Part shown: piece after piece, positions 24,121 through 32,976 of the stretch | Layout: every line of letters begins with the position of its first letter | Numbering within the stretch: position 1 is the first letter of the stretch | Origin: Synergistales bacterium | GTDB lineage: Bacteria; Synergistota; Synergistia; Synergistales; Aminobacteriaceae | Reading direction: 5' to 3' | Assembly: GCA_025997955.1 (NCBI GenBank) | Contig: BNVH01000003.1 | Location: forward strand, 27,407-91,406 | Length of the DNA stretch: 64,000 nucleotides | Program-made: the position numbers and the translations under genes | The notes under the pieces: model-generated | Databases searched by the model: none | Seen by the model: only the letters and a program-made list of their open reading frames with translations | What the model was told of the DNA's origin: nothing

Positions 24121-24888
24121 ATGAAAATACATGAAATCCTCGAGCGCGTAAACAGCTTTGCGCCTTTTGAGCTCGCCGAGACTTGGGATAACTCTGGCCT
24201 TATGATAAGAGACCCCGAGGCGGAGGTGACGCGCTTAGGGTTGTCTCTTGACCCCTTGCCCGGCGCGGTAGAAGAGGCGCGTGTCAAAGGGTGTCAATGT
24301 CTTCTCTCTCATCACCCTCTTTTTTTCAAGCCTATAAAAATTCTTGATACCGCGTTGAACACAGGTCATGTCGCTTGGTTAGCTGCCCGAGCTGGCATGT
24401 CCATTATATCGGCCCACACGAACTGGGATAAAGCGGAGAGCGGCGTCAACAAGATCTTGGCTCAAAAAATCGGACTGACGGACATAGTGCCCCTTGATCA
24501 CTCCGGCATTGGAAGCGTAGGGAATTTGCTTTCTCCCGCGCCAGTTATAGAATTTCTCGAAAAAATAAAGCGAGCGTGGAGTCTTACCCGAATTGATTAC
24601 TATGGAAAGGCCGAACGTAGTATACTTAGGGTTGCGCTCTGCGGAGGCGCGGGAGGCGATTTTTGGTCTAACGCTTTGTCCGCGAAAGCCGACATATATA
24701 TCACGGCGGATATAAAGTATCACGAGCTTTTAGATTGCGCCGCAGCGGGCTTGAGCGTAGCTGCCGTGGATCACGGTGAAATGGAGGGCGCGACTATGGC
24801 GGATTTGGCCGAACGCATGGCCGCCCCGGGTAAACTTGATGTCATTTTATTAGATTACAGGGGGCTTGGGTCCCCCATTAGGCTATAA
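24121..24888 (+). CDS. Nif3-like dinuclear metal centre hexameric protein
   Basis: 255-residue member of the Nif3/YbgI (GTP cyclohydrolase 1 type 2 homolog) family. Metal ligands are visible in LSHHPLFFKPI (about 61-71), SAHTNWDKAESGVN (about 95-108), and DHGEMEGATM near the C-terminus, and the conserved start FAPFELAETWDNSGLMI is intact. It forms hexameric rings with a di-metal site; the physiological reaction is still unsettled. The shorter form (no inserted PII-like domain) is present here. Shine-Dalgarno AAGGGTG precedes the ATG. The gene is in the housekeeping run between the pseudouridine synthase and trpS. Confidence 0.93.
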   Translation: MKIHEILERVNSFAPFELAETWDNSGLMIRDPEAEVTRLGLSLDPLPGAVEEARVKGCQCLLSHHPLFFKPIKILDTALNTGHVAWLAARAGMSIISAHTNWDKAESGVNKILAQKIGLTDIVPLDHSGIGSVGNLLSPAPVIEFLEKIKRAWSLTRIDYYGKAERSILRVALCGGAGGDFWSNALSAKADIYITADIKYHELLDCAAAGLSVAAVDHGEMEGATMADLAERMAAPGKLDVILLDYRGLGSPIRL

Positions 24889-24904
24889 AAAGGTGGTTGT
24901 TTTT

Positions 24905-25924
24905 ATGAAAAAATGTAGAGTTTTCAGTGGTATGAGGGCGACGGGCTTACTTCATTTGGGGCATTTGGCGGGGGCTCTCACTAATTGGGTGAAGCTGCAA
25001 GAGGATCACGACTGCTATTACAGTATAGTTGACTGGCACGCGCTCATGTCCAACTACGCGGACTCGGCCGAAACGGGCAAGTTCTGTAAAGATGTGTTAT
25101 TGGACTGGCTTTCAGTCGGGCTTGACCCCGAAAAAAGCTGTATTTTTATACAGTCTCACGTCCCGCAGCACGCGGAGCTGTTTTTGGCCCTATCCATGAT
25201 AGCGCCCCTCGGCTGGCTTTATCGCAACCCGACCTACAAAGAACAGATAGAAAATCTCCAAAATAAGGATTTAAGCACATTTGCCTTTCTCGGATACCCT
25301 GTTCTGATGGCGGCGGACATATTGCTTTATAGAGCCGAGAAAGTTCCCGTGGGTGAAGACCAGAGCGCGCACATGGAGCTTTCGCGCGAGATAGTGCGCC
25401 GCTTTAATCACTTCTTCGGCGGCGGCAAGGAGATTTTGCCCGAGCCTCAGACGCTCCTCACACCCACACCCAAGGTGCCGGGCACTGACGGACGCAAGAT
25501 GAGCAAGTCCTACGGAAACTCCCTTTATATATCAGAAAGCCCGGAGTCCATGTGGAACAAGCTGCGCGTCATGATAACTGACCCGGCTCGCGAAAAGCGC
25601 ACGGACAAGGGCGACCCGGATAAATGCCCCGTGTGGGATATTCACAAAGTCTTCAATAAAGATATGGGTCAGCGCGCGGAAATAGACAAGGGTTGCAGAA
25701 CCGCCGGCATAGGTTGCGTCGACTGCAAAAAGATGCTGAACGCTCATATAGCCTCTATGATGGAGCCTATACACGAGCGCAGGGCGCGTTATGAGAAAGA
25801 CCCCAATACGCTTGACGACATACTGGCCAACGGGGCTAAGCGCGCCGAGAGGACGGCCACAGAGACCATGAGCGACATATATCCGGCTATGGGGCTCATA
25901 TCGCGAGCCGACAGGGTTGTTTAA
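24905..25924 (+). CDS. trpS: Tryptophanyl-tRNA synthetase
   Basis: Charges tRNA-Trp. About 339 residues, normal for the bacterial enzyme. HIGH-equivalent: GMRATGLLHLGHLAGALTNW near the start; KMSKS: GTDGRKMSKSYGNSLYI at about 195-211. The Trp pocket region FLGYPVLMAADILLYRAEKV is also standard. Start is the ATG at 24905, with AGGTGG eight bases upstream; the longer open frame from 24866 runs into the end of the Nif3 gene and is unlikely. A cysteine-bearing insertion (CRTAGIGCVDCKKML) is seen near residue 275, as in several anaerobe TrpRS proteins. No Trp-specific leader is seen. Confidence 0.95.
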   Translation: MKKCRVFSGMRATGLLHLGHLAGALTNWVKLQEDHDCYYSIVDWHALMSNYADSAETGKFCKDVLLDWLSVGLDPEKSCIFIQSHVPQHAELFLALSMIAPLGWLYRNPTYKEQIENLQNKDLSTFAFLGYPVLMAADILLYRAEKVPVGEDQSAHMELSREIVRRFNHFFGGGKEILPEPQTLLTPTPKVPGTDGRKMSKSYGNSLYISESPESMWNKLRVMITDPAREKRTDKGDPDKCPVWDIHKVFNKDMGQRAEIDKGCRTAGIGCVDCKKMLNAHIASMMEPIHERRARYEKDPNTLDDILANGAKRAERTATETMSDIYPAMGLISRADRVV

Positions 25925-25940
25925 ATAAACTCCCAGCACA

Positions 25941-26735
25941 ATGCCAAGACCGGTTTCCAAGGGCGTGGAGATAACGATAGAGGGCTTTTCGGGGCCTCTT
26001 GACATGCTGTGTCACCTTGTGGAGAGCAGGCAGATGCAGGCCTCCAAAATCAAGGTGGCGCAGTTGGTGCGCATATACGGCGCCTACCTCCTCAAAACTC
26101 AAAAAGCCTCAGTGGACGCTCTGGCCGATTTTTTCTTTATGGCCGCCGAGTTGCTTTTGCAAAAAACTCTTTCACTCTTACCCTCCGCGCCGCTTGAAAA
26201 TGAGGACGAGGACTTTCAGGCCACTGACGAAGACGCCGCTCTTATGGAGAAATTAGCGCGCTATCGCCCATACCGCGCCGCCACAGCTTGGCTTTTAGAG
26301 CGTAAGGCTCGTCAGGACAAGTGCTATCGTCGCTTGTCCGTAACGGAGAATACGGGTGAGCCCATATACGAGATAGGCGATATTTATTTTCTGAGCCGGG
26401 TATGGTGGGGGCTCATAGAAAGAGCGCTACCCAAAAAACACGACGCGCAAGATATAAACGGCTTGGACTTAGACTTGGACATAGATTCGGAAGAGGCATG
26501 GGACGGAGTGCCCGAGATTTTGCCGGAGGAGTCTCAGATAGAGAGCCGCATAGCTGAACTCGAGGAAAAACTTCGGGTATTGCCCTTTTTGTCGCTCATC
26601 TCTCTTTGGCGCGTCGCGCCTACTATAAAGACGTTAGTGATGACGCTTTTAGCCGTTTTGGAGATGTGCCGTATGGGCAAGGTTACAATAGAGCAGGAGA
26701 CTCTTTTTTCAGATGTCACAATCCGCGCAAAGTAA
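25941..26735 (+). CDS. scpA: Segregation and condensation protein A
   Basis: Kleisin subunit of the SMC-ScpAB condensin complex, needed for chromosome compaction and segregation. 264 residues with the diagnostic N-terminus EGFSGPLDMLCHLVESRQMQ, AQLVRIYGAYLLK and LADFFFMAAELLLQKTLSLL, then a charged, poorly ordered centre (about 85-200) and a C-terminal winged helix (LPFLSLISLWRVAPTIKTLV, VLEMCRMGKVTIEQETLFSD). Shine-Dalgarno is weak; the ATG is the only sensible start. It overlaps scpB by 23 bp. Confidence 0.95.
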   Translation: MPRPVSKGVEITIEGFSGPLDMLCHLVESRQMQASKIKVAQLVRIYGAYLLKTQKASVDALADFFFMAAELLLQKTLSLLPSAPLENEDEDFQATDEDAALMEKLARYRPYRAATAWLLERKARQDKCYRRLSVTENTGEPIYEIGDIYFLSRVWWGLIERALPKKHDAQDINGLDLDLDIDSEEAWDGVPEILPEESQIESRIAELEEKLRVLPFLSLISLWRVAPTIKTLVMTLLAVLEMCRMGKVTIEQETLFSDVTIRAK

Positions 26736-27333
26736 CACAGCGCCATTGTCGGGCTTGGCCGCGCAGATTGAGGCCGTGCTTTTCTTGGCGACGTCCCCCG
26801 TGTCCGAAGCGGAGCTGAAGACTATTTTTAACTTGTCGGGGAAAGAAATAACCGCCGCCGTCAACGACCTCGAAGAACATCTGGCTTTAGGGCACGGGTT
26901 AGCCGTCAAGAGCGTGGCCGGCGGGTGGGTGTTAGAGACCAACCCTCATTTCGCGGAGGTATTGTCGGTTTTTAGAGACGTTTCACAGAGGCGTCATATT
27001 AACCTCACAAAAGCCGCGGTCGAGACATTGTCCGTGATTTCCTACAATCAGCCCGTCACGCGCGGCGAGGTGGAAGATATGCGCGGCGTGCGGAGCGAGG
27101 GAGTGATCGAACGCTTGCTCTCTTATGGCCTTATCAGAATATCGGGGCGCAAAAAGTCCAGCGGGTCGCCTCTTCTCTATCGCACGACGCCGCGATTTCT
27201 CGAACAGTTTGGCTTAGACGCCATAGCCGATTTACCGACCCTTGAGGAACTCGAGGAGTTGACCGCCGCGCCCGTCAAGGCGGAGTCCGGTAGTGGCGAC
27301 GATTTATCGCGCCTTCGAGGGTTTGACGAATGA
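26713..27333 (+). CDS. scpB: Segregation and condensation protein B
   Basis: Partner of ScpA on the SMC complex. 206 residues with two winged-helix domains: LAAQIEAVLFLATSPVSEAE, LAVKSVAGGWVLETNPHFAE, LSVISYNQPVTRGEVEDMRG and GVIERLLSYGLIRISGRKKS are characteristic. The C-terminal tail is low-complexity and acidic. It begins inside scpA and ends overlapping the pseudouridine synthase gene by 4 bp, so scpA-scpB-rsuA form one translationally coupled unit. Confidence 0.95.
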   Translation: MSQSAQSNTAPLSGLAAQIEAVLFLATSPVSEAELKTIFNLSGKEITAAVNDLEEHLALGHGLAVKSVAGGWVLETNPHFAEVLSVFRDVSQRRHINLTKAAVETLSVISYNQPVTRGEVEDMRGVRSEGVIERLLSYGLIRISGRKKSSGSPLLYRTTPRFLEQFGLDAIADLPTLEELEELTAAPVKAESGSGDDLSRLRGFDE

Positions 27334-28049
27334 GGCTTAACGCGTTTCTTGCCTCCTGCGGCGTGGCGTCGCGCCGCAAATCCGAGGAGATAATTTTATC
27401 TGGGCGCGTGAAGGTGAACGGCAAAATAGTTTTAGCGCCTTATTTTTCTATATCGCAAGGTAGCGACGCCGTGGAGTGCGACGGAAAAAAACTTTCGTTT
27501 TCCGACAAGCTCTATGTTGTGATGAACAAGCCAGCCGGCGTGGTCTGCGCCGTTACGGACAAATTTGACCCGGTCGTCGTGGAGCTTTTGACACCGGCAA
27601 TGAGGGCCAAGAGAGCCTACCCCGTGGGGCGTCTTGATAGAGAGAGCGAGGGGCTTCTCATCCTGACAAACGACGGCGCGTTTGCCCAAAGTGTGCAGCA
27701 CCCGTCAAACGGTATATCAAAAGAATACGAAGCTCTGCTAAATATAGAGATAAACGGGCGTCAAATTGAGCGTTGGCGCGGCGGTTTTGAGATAGAGGGC
27801 AAAAAAGTCAAACCTCTTTTGGTTGAAATTATGGACAAAGAGCCGCGTGGGCGATGGGTTCGCGTGGTTGTCGGGGAGGGCTTGAAGCGCGAGGTGCGCG
27901 TTATGGCGAACTGTATCGGCTTTGGTGTGGTAAACTTGATGAGACGCAGAATAGGCAAGCTGATTTTAAAAAATCTACAGGTTGGGCAATTTATGGAATT
28001 GTCTTTTTCCGAGTTGTGCACTAAAATAACAGAAGGCGGTTTTGTTTAG
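27330..28049 (+). CDS. RsuA/RluB-family pseudouridine synthase
   Basis: 239-residue enzyme modifying uridine in rRNA (23S position 2605-type or 16S position 516-type). N-terminal S4 domain MRLNAFLASCGVASRRKSEE, LSGRVKVNGKIV; catalytic domain with MNKPAGVVCAVTDKFDPVVV and the active-site Asp in YPVGRLDRESEGLLILTNDG. The ending (GLKREVRVMANCIGFGVVNL, MRRRIGKLIL) is closer to RluB/RsuA than to RluD. Its association with scpAB is conserved in many bacteria. Overlaps scpB by ATGA. Confidence 0.93.
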   Translation: MRLNAFLASCGVASRRKSEEIILSGRVKVNGKIVLAPYFSISQGSDAVECDGKKLSFSDKLYVVMNKPAGVVCAVTDKFDPVVVELLTPAMRAKRAYPVGRLDRESEGLLILTNDGAFAQSVQHPSNGISKEYEALLNIEINGRQIERWRGGFEIEGKKVKPLLVEIMDKEPRGRWVRVVVGEGLKREVRVMANCIGFGVVNLMRRRIGKLILKNLQVGQFMELSFSELCTKITEGGFV

Positions 28050-28072
28050 CTCGCGGCGCAAGGAGGATATAT

Positions 28073-28966
28073 TTGGTGAGTGAAATAGACGAGCGTTCAA
28101 AAGAATTGATTAAGACGCGCATTATCAACAAACTGAAAGAAATCAAATCATTTCCTCAGTTTGTTGTGGAGACGTTGCGCAAGCTGAATGACCCGACGAG
28201 CAACGCGTCCGATGTAGCGATTAGCTTATCTCGCGACGAGGGTCTTGTCTTGCGCACACTAAAACTCGCCAATTCGGCCGCCTATGGGATGCCGCGAAAC
28301 ATAGCTGATATATCAGAAGCCATAGCGCTTCTCGGGTACAAAACAATAAGCAATATCGTCCTCTCAGCTACTGTTTACTCAATGATGGATAAGGGGCTTT
28401 CTGGCTACGCGTTGGACAGAGGCGAGCTCTGGCGTCATTCTCTTACCGCCGCCTACTCCGCTCGATATATAGCCCAAAAAACCAAAAAAGTCTCGGCTGA
28501 CGAGGCCTATGTAGCCGCGCTTTTGCACGACATAGGTAAGATCGTTCTAAATGACTACGTCCGTTTTGGCTATGGCATTATCGTTAAGCTTGTAGAAGAG
28601 GAGCAAATTCCGTTCACGGACGCCGAGCACAAGGTCTTGGGGTTTGACCACGCCGCTGTCGGAGCGCTTTTAGTGGAGAGATGGGATTTGCCGAAAGCCT
28701 ATCACTATTCGACACTTTTTCACCACAAGCCAAACGATTTAGATAGCGAGCACACCGAATATCAACCTTTAGTGGATGTCGTGAGCGTAGCTAACTTCGT
28801 GTGTCTGATGATGGGTATAGGAATAGGCTCAGACGGACTTCAGAGTTATTTTTATCAAGAGCCTCTCGACCGTTTGGGGATAGATAATTACGAACTCCTC
28901 ATGTCCGAGCTCATAGATTTTGCGAGTAAGGCTACGCAGGAGTTAGACGATATGAAGGGGTACTGA
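28073..28966 (+). CDS. HDOD domain signalling protein
   Basis: 297-residue single-domain HDOD protein. KLKEIKSFPQFVVETLRKLN and DEGLVLRTLKLANSAAYGMP match the HDOD core, with AIALLGYKTISNIVLSATVY following. The HD dyad region is ALLHDIGKIVLND, better kept than in many HDOD proteins, and the later FHHKP stretch also fits a metal-binding HD site, so phosphohydrolase activity is conceivable though most HDOD proteins lack one. Role (nucleotide signalling, motility or stress) unknown. AAGGAGG lies before a TTG (six bases) and an adjacent in-frame GTG (nine bases); either could be the start. Confidence 0.88.
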   Translation: MVSEIDERSKELIKTRIINKLKEIKSFPQFVVETLRKLNDPTSNASDVAISLSRDEGLVLRTLKLANSAAYGMPRNIADISEAIALLGYKTISNIVLSATVYSMMDKGLSGYALDRGELWRHSLTAAYSARYIAQKTKKVSADEAYVAALLHDIGKIVLNDYVRFGYGIIVKLVEEEQIPFTDAEHKVLGFDHAAVGALLVERWDLPKAYHYSTLFHHKPNDLDSEHTEYQPLVDVVSVANFVCLMMGIGIGSDGLQSYFYQEPLDRLGIDNYELLMSELIDFASKATQELDDMKGY

Positions 28967-28970
28967 GTAC

Positions 28971-29645
28971 GTGGCTTTTGTCGTCACAATAGACGGTCCC
29001 GCAGGAGCCGGAAAAAGCACCGTCGCCAAACGCTTGGCTAAGCGTTTAGGTATTCGTTATCTTGATACAGGCGCTATCTATAGGGCGTTGGCGTACTGGA
29101 TGGATAAGATTGGCGTATCCTCTGAGCAACTTGACGAAATATCACAGAATCTGGCCTCAATAAAGATACGCCTTGATAAAGACAAAGACGATAAGGATTG
29201 CGTTTTCGTGAATGGCGAAGACGTGACAGGGTCGATACGTTCGCCGCGTATTGACCGTATTGTGTCCGGTTACGCGGCGCTCCGATGCGTGCGCGACGCG
29301 CTTTTGGGCCTACAGAGAGAGCAGGCCGAATACGGCAACTTGATAGCGGACGGACGCGACACCGGGAGCGTCGTGTTTCCAAACGCCGATTTGAAGTTTT
29401 TCTTGACCGCGTCTGCCGAGGCGCGAGCCGAGCGCCGATACAAAGAGCTTTTGCGAAAAGGCGAAGCCGTATTGTACAACGAGGTATTATCCCGCATCAA
29501 AGAGCGCGATAAAACAGACAGTGAGCGAGCAAACGCTCCTCTTGCCGAGCCGAAAGGCGCTATTCATATCGACACGTCCCATATGGAAGAAGCCGAAGTA
29601 GTGAGTGAGTTTGCTTTTATAATTCAAAGCAAATTGAGGGAATGA
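28971..29645 (+). CDS. cmk: Cytidylate kinase
   Basis: Phosphorylates CMP and dCMP using ATP. 224 residues. P-loop TIDGPAGAGKSTVAKRLAKR at residues 6-25; YLDTGAIYRALAYW; DGRDTGSVVFPNADLKFFLT; and the LID-like RRYKELLRKGE. Start is a GTG that lies 3 bases after the HDOD stop. A 15-codon frame (ATG at 29642) overlaps its stop by ATGA, and then a gap of about 40 bases leads to plsC. Confidence 0.95.
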   Translation: MAFVVTIDGPAGAGKSTVAKRLAKRLGIRYLDTGAIYRALAYWMDKIGVSSEQLDEISQNLASIKIRLDKDKDDKDCVFVNGEDVTGSIRSPRIDRIVSGYAALRCVRDALLGLQREQAEYGNLIADGRDTGSVVFPNADLKFFLTASAEARAERRYKELLRKGEAVLYNEVLSRIKERDKTDSERANAPLAEPKGAIHIDTSHMEEAEVVSEFAFIIQSKLRE

Positions 29646-29732
29646 TTAAAATAGTCGTATGGGTGGACCGCGGCCCGTTTTTTGAATAATTTTAGATTAT
29701 ACACAATTATTCAGAAGGGATTTGAGCCTTTC

Positions 29733-30383
29733 ATGTTTCAGATTTTTTTCTATCATATTACAAGATATTTTTTCATAGTTATCTTTACGCTCTACAATCG
29801 TCTCTCAGTTCGGCGTACAGAAGAACTCAAAAAATTTCCAAAAGATAAAAATCTGATTGTCGCCAGCAATCACGCCAGTAATCTTGATCCTATCCTCGTT
29901 GGGGTGGCTTTTCCGCGTACTTTGCGTTATCTTGCTAAAGAAGAGCTTTTTCGTCCGTTCATCTTCGGAAACTTCGTCCGTATTCTTGGAGGCGTGCCGG
30001 TCTCGCGCGCCGATAACGCCGCGTCTGCCGGAGCTGTCAGGGTTTTGCTGAGGCTTCTCACTCAAGGGAGCAATGTGGTGATATTCCCTGAAGGCTCTCG
30101 CTCAGAGGACGGAAAACTTCTTCCTCTTGAGGGGGGCGTTGGGCTTATAGCGGCGCACTCCAAAATAGACATTCTGCCTGTCTATATATCCGGAAGTCAC
30201 GAAGCCATGCCGCCTGGCGCTGTTTTTGTGAAGCCGGCCAAAATCACGGTTACATTTGGCCAAGTCCTTTCTTTCCCGCCGGAGTTTTATAAAGGAAAAG
30301 ACGCGCGTGAAAAAATCGTGTCTATGCTGACGGACTCTATGCGCGCGCTTGAGGCCGAGGCAAATAGAAAAAGGGCGGGATGA
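29733..30383 (+). CDS. plsC: 1-acyl-sn-glycerol-3-phosphate acyltransferase
   Basis: Makes phosphatidic acid by acylating lysophosphatidic acid at the inner membrane. After an N-terminal hydrophobic helix (FFYHITRYFFIVIFTLYNRL) come the acyltransferase motifs: NHASNLDPIL (HX4D), the GGVPVSR region, FPEGSRSEDGKLLPLEGGVG, and DILPVYISGS. About 216 residues. I prefer the ATG at 29733; an upstream TTG at 29682 gives a longer open frame without a convincing Shine-Dalgarno. cmk-plsC adjacency is common in bacteria, where ispH usually follows; here yicC follows, 4 bases on. Confidence 0.92.
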   Translation: MFQIFFYHITRYFFIVIFTLYNRLSVRRTEELKKFPKDKNLIVASNHASNLDPILVGVAFPRTLRYLAKEELFRPFIFGNFVRILGGVPVSRADNAASAGAVRVLLRLLTQGSNVVIFPEGSRSEDGKLLPLEGGVGLIAAHSKIDILPVYISGSHEAMPPGAVFVKPAKITVTFGQVLSFPPEFYKGKDAREKIVSMLTDSMRALEAEANRKRAG

Positions 30384-30387
30384 GCTT

Positions 30388-31266
30388 ATGTTTTTGAGCA
30401 TGACGGGCTTTGGCAGAGCGGAACGGGATTTTAAGTGGGGGACGGTCGTATTTGAGGTAACATCTGTAAATCATCGCTATCAGGAGATAAGCGTACGTTT
30501 GCCGAGAGAGCTTGCCCAGATGGAAAATAATATAACGGTCTCGTTGCGCAACATGATTTCAAGGGGCAAGATAAGGCTTTCCGCCGAGATAAAATACGCG
30601 CCTCACCGCAATGCAGCGAGGCTTGATATGGACGCGCTTTCGTCATATTACGGACAAATCAAGCAAGCGGCTCAGCGGTGCGGTTCGCCCTTGCCGGATA
30701 TAGCGCAGTGCCTTTCTTTGCCTGGGGTGTGCGATTCTTTTGACGGGTACTGGAGCGCGTGCGACGGCGACAAGGACGCGTGGGAAGAACTGCTCAGGTC
30801 ATGCGGTGACGCTATTATGGATATGAAAAAATCCGAGGGCGCGAAATTGGCTGTCGCCGTGGAGCAAGACTTGAATATATTTGAGGGCTTGACTCATAAG
30901 ATGTCGGAGCGTTGGGGTCACGCGTCCCAGGATGCGTTGCTGTCTTTGCGCGCGAGAGTCGAGAAGATAATGGAGCGTTTTGGACTCGATATAGATGAAA
31001 ACCGCGTCGCGTCCGAGGTTTCCATCATGGCCGACAAGTGGGACGTAAGCGAGGAGATAGCGCGCCTTGCCGCTCACATATCGAAATTCAGAGAAATTTC
31101 AGCTGGGGCCTCCGAGGGACGCAAGCTTGATTTTTTGATTCAGGAGATGAACCGTGAAATCAATACTATGGGGTCTAAAGTATGCGACGCGGAGTTCCGC
31201 TGGATTGTCGTAGAGGCAAAGTCGTGTTTAGAGCGAATACGTGAGCAGATACAAAATATAGAATGA
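30388..31266 (+). CDS. yicC: YicC family endoribonuclease-like protein
   Basis: About 292 residues. The family start SMTGFGRAERDFKWG, VTSVNHRYQEISVRLPREL and the C-terminal signature RKLDFLIQEMNREINTMGSK are intact, with a helical middle. E. coli YicC has been reported as an endoribonuclease acting on small RNA; the role in this lineage is inferred. Start at the ATG at 30388 (MFLSMTGFGR) fits family length; the open frame begins 13 codons earlier inside plsC. In many bacteria yicC is followed by gmk and rpoZ; here an lspA gene follows with ATGA overlap. Confidence 0.92.
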   Translation: MFLSMTGFGRAERDFKWGTVVFEVTSVNHRYQEISVRLPRELAQMENNITVSLRNMISRGKIRLSAEIKYAPHRNAARLDMDALSSYYGQIKQAAQRCGSPLPDIAQCLSLPGVCDSFDGYWSACDGDKDAWEELLRSCGDAIMDMKKSEGAKLAVAVEQDLNIFEGLTHKMSERWGHASQDALLSLRARVEKIMERFGLDIDENRVASEVSIMADKWDVSEEIARLAAHISKFREISAGASEGRKLDFLIQEMNREINTMGSKVCDAEFRWIVVEAKSCLERIREQIQNIE

Positions 31267-31694
31267 GAGCTATGCTGCGGCGCTATTGGAGCATTTGCGC
31301 TTTCGTTTTGCTTTTGACGGCTGATAGAGCGACAAAATATTGGGCCGTTTTGAGCCTTGAAGCGTCGCCGGAAATAGACGAAAAATCATTTTCATTTGCC
31401 CTATATCTCAACCGGGGCATAACGTTTTCTCTATTAAAAGAATACTCGTCATTAAGCCTTGCCATTGCCGCAACGGGTGTCATAGTTCTGGGAGTCGTCT
31501 GCGCCCGAAGCGCCCGGCTTTGCGCTATGCCAGGCATGGCTTGGCTGTGGGCGGGGGCTCTTGGAAACCTTGTCGATAGGGTGGTTTACGGTTACGTTAT
31601 CGACTGGATTTTTGTCTTTAAGGGGTATGTCAATTTGGCGGATATATGGCTTTGTATCGGGTGCTTTCAGGTTCTTGTTAGGCTGCTCAGATGA
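31263..31694 (+). CDS. lspA: Lipoprotein signal peptidase (signal peptidase II)
   Basis: Aspartyl protease in the inner membrane that removes lipoprotein signal peptides. 143 residues, near the short end of the family, with four membrane helices. Conserved stretches: LTADRATKYWAV, LNRGITFSLL, GALGNLVDRVVYGYVIDWI and NLADIWLCIG; the two catalytic Asp residues lie in YVIDWI and NLAD. The loop between them is shorter than in E. coli LspA. Overlaps yicC by ATGA, an unusual location since lspA normally sits between ileS and rluD. Confidence 0.92.
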   Translation: MRAMLRRYWSICAFVLLLTADRATKYWAVLSLEASPEIDEKSFSFALYLNRGITFSLLKEYSSLSLAIAATGVIVLGVVCARSARLCAMPGMAWLWAGALGNLVDRVVYGYVIDWIFVFKGYVNLADIWLCIGCFQVLVRLLR

Positions 31695-31703
31695 TGAGCA
31701 GCC
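31681..31703 (+). terminator. Intrinsic terminator ending the ileS-lspA run
   Basis: Nine-bp stem GGCTGCTCA / TGAGCAGCC with loop GATGA, followed by CTTTGTCTGTTT. Its left arm is made of the last lspA codons. It may also slow transcription from the convergent DUF1537 kinase gene. Confidence 0.7.
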
Positions 31704-31737
31704 CTTTGTCTGTTTAGCATAGCCTGTTTTGACTGAC

Positions 31738-32967
31738 TTAGCGAAGGGCGTCCAATATTTTGATTACGCTTTCGTCGCCTCCGAAAGCCCCGGCTTTTGT
31801 GACCAGGAGGCCATTGTAGCTTCCGTTCACGGCCAAAAGCAAGGGCACGCCGGTCTCTATTTCACGCATAGGAACAAGCTCGCTCACGTCAAGAGCTTGC
31901 AATACACGCGACGCTACTTCGCCGCCCGTCATATAGAGACCGCTGATAAAGAGTTCCTTGTCCCAGGTTTTTTGAATCGTGTCGCGGCAGACAAAGGACA
32001 GAAAATCCGCTATCCTTGCGCTTGTCGTCGCGTCTCTTTTGCTTCCGTCACGTTGCTCAGGCGTTATCGCCGTCACGACGAGCACGTCCTTTTTTTGTTC
32101 CATAGCGCTGAGTATATCGCGTAGTATCGCGTTTGCGGCGCTTTGCGGAGATCTTGTCATCTCGCCCACGTCGGGCGCGATGACCGTGACATTTGGGTCA
32201 AGACGCGCCTTTTCTATCTGAGCGATATTGATAGGGTGATAACTGCCGACCAATCCGAGAATAGATCCAACTCGCTTTTTATTGGCGCCGCTCCGAACAG
32301 GCGGATTAAGTTTCTTTTTTCCCAAAACATCCGTCAAGACGCTCGCTAAGCCAGCCGACCCCACCCAAAGCACGTTTTCCGCGCTCCTTGTTTCCAAAAC
32401 ACGCGCAATCGCATTTTTCATGTCGTCATCCGTCAAGACGTCGCAAGAGATAAAATCATCTTCAGATTCGTTCAATATTTCCTTGAGAGAGGACGTGGAG
32501 ATGGGCTTCAAGGGGTCTTTGGCTATGTCGGTGAGATGGACGGGGACGCCGTTCAGGCGAAGCTCTCCGTTCACTGTGGTGCGTCCGTTTTGCGGATAAG
32601 CCGGCTGAAAAAAGACCGTGTCGAGACCGAGCGCGCCCTTGAGCGCCTTTGCCTCCGCGCCGATATTCCCGCGTAAGGTGGAGTCAACTTTTTTATAAAA
32701 AATAGACTTCCCGACGTAAGGTTTCAGAGCTTCTCCGATACGGAACAATTTCGCCGCGGCCGTAGCGCCGTCGTCGTTTCGGCTGTCCGTGTTGATTACG
32801 ATGGCGTCTTGCGTTTTTTCGCTCAGCGAGCCTAATTCGCCGCCGGCCTCCGTCACGATTATTGTTCCTAATCCCTTCCTGACAAACTGTATGCCGGTGT
32901 CGCAAGCCCCAGTTAGGTCGTCGGCTACTATTATCCATGTCGGATGTTGGAAATTATCATTTGACAT
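31738..32967 (-). CDS. Four-carbon acid sugar kinase family protein (DUF1537)
   Basis: 409 residues. The N-terminal domain begins TWIIVADDLTGACDTGIQFV and includes YKKVDSTLRGNIGAEAKAL and FFQPAYPQNGRTTVNGEL, the sugar-acid site of the OtnK/DtnK family. The C-terminal nucleotide-binding domain has LFISGLYMTGGEVASRVLQA and ends AGAFGGDESVIKILDAL. Such kinases phosphorylate D-threonate, D-erythronate or other four-carbon acids. The usual partners (PdxA2 dehydrogenase, class II aldolase-type decarboxylase) are not adjacent, so the substrate is open. The start lies 9 bases after the AddB-like stop, with its GGAGGAG in the end of that gene; the two are probably co-transcribed. Confidence 0.88.
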   Translation of the reverse strand: MSNDNFQHPTWIIVADDLTGACDTGIQFVRKGLGTIIVTEAGGELGSLSEKTQDAIVINTDSRNDDGATAAAKLFRIGEALKPYVGKSIFYKKVDSTLRGNIGAEAKALKGALGLDTVFFQPAYPQNGRTTVNGELRLNGVPVHLTDIAKDPLKPISTSSLKEILNESEDDFISCDVLTDDDMKNAIARVLETRSAENVLWVGSAGLASVLTDVLGKKKLNPPVRSGANKKRVGSILGLVGSYHPINIAQIEKARLDPNVTVIAPDVGEMTRSPQSAANAILRDILSAMEQKKDVLVVTAITPEQRDGSKRDATTSARIADFLSFVCRDTIQKTWDKELFISGLYMTGGEVASRVLQALDVSELVPMREIETGVPLLLAVNGSYNGLLVTKAGAFGGDESVIKILDALR

Positions 32968-32976
32968 GTTGATTTT

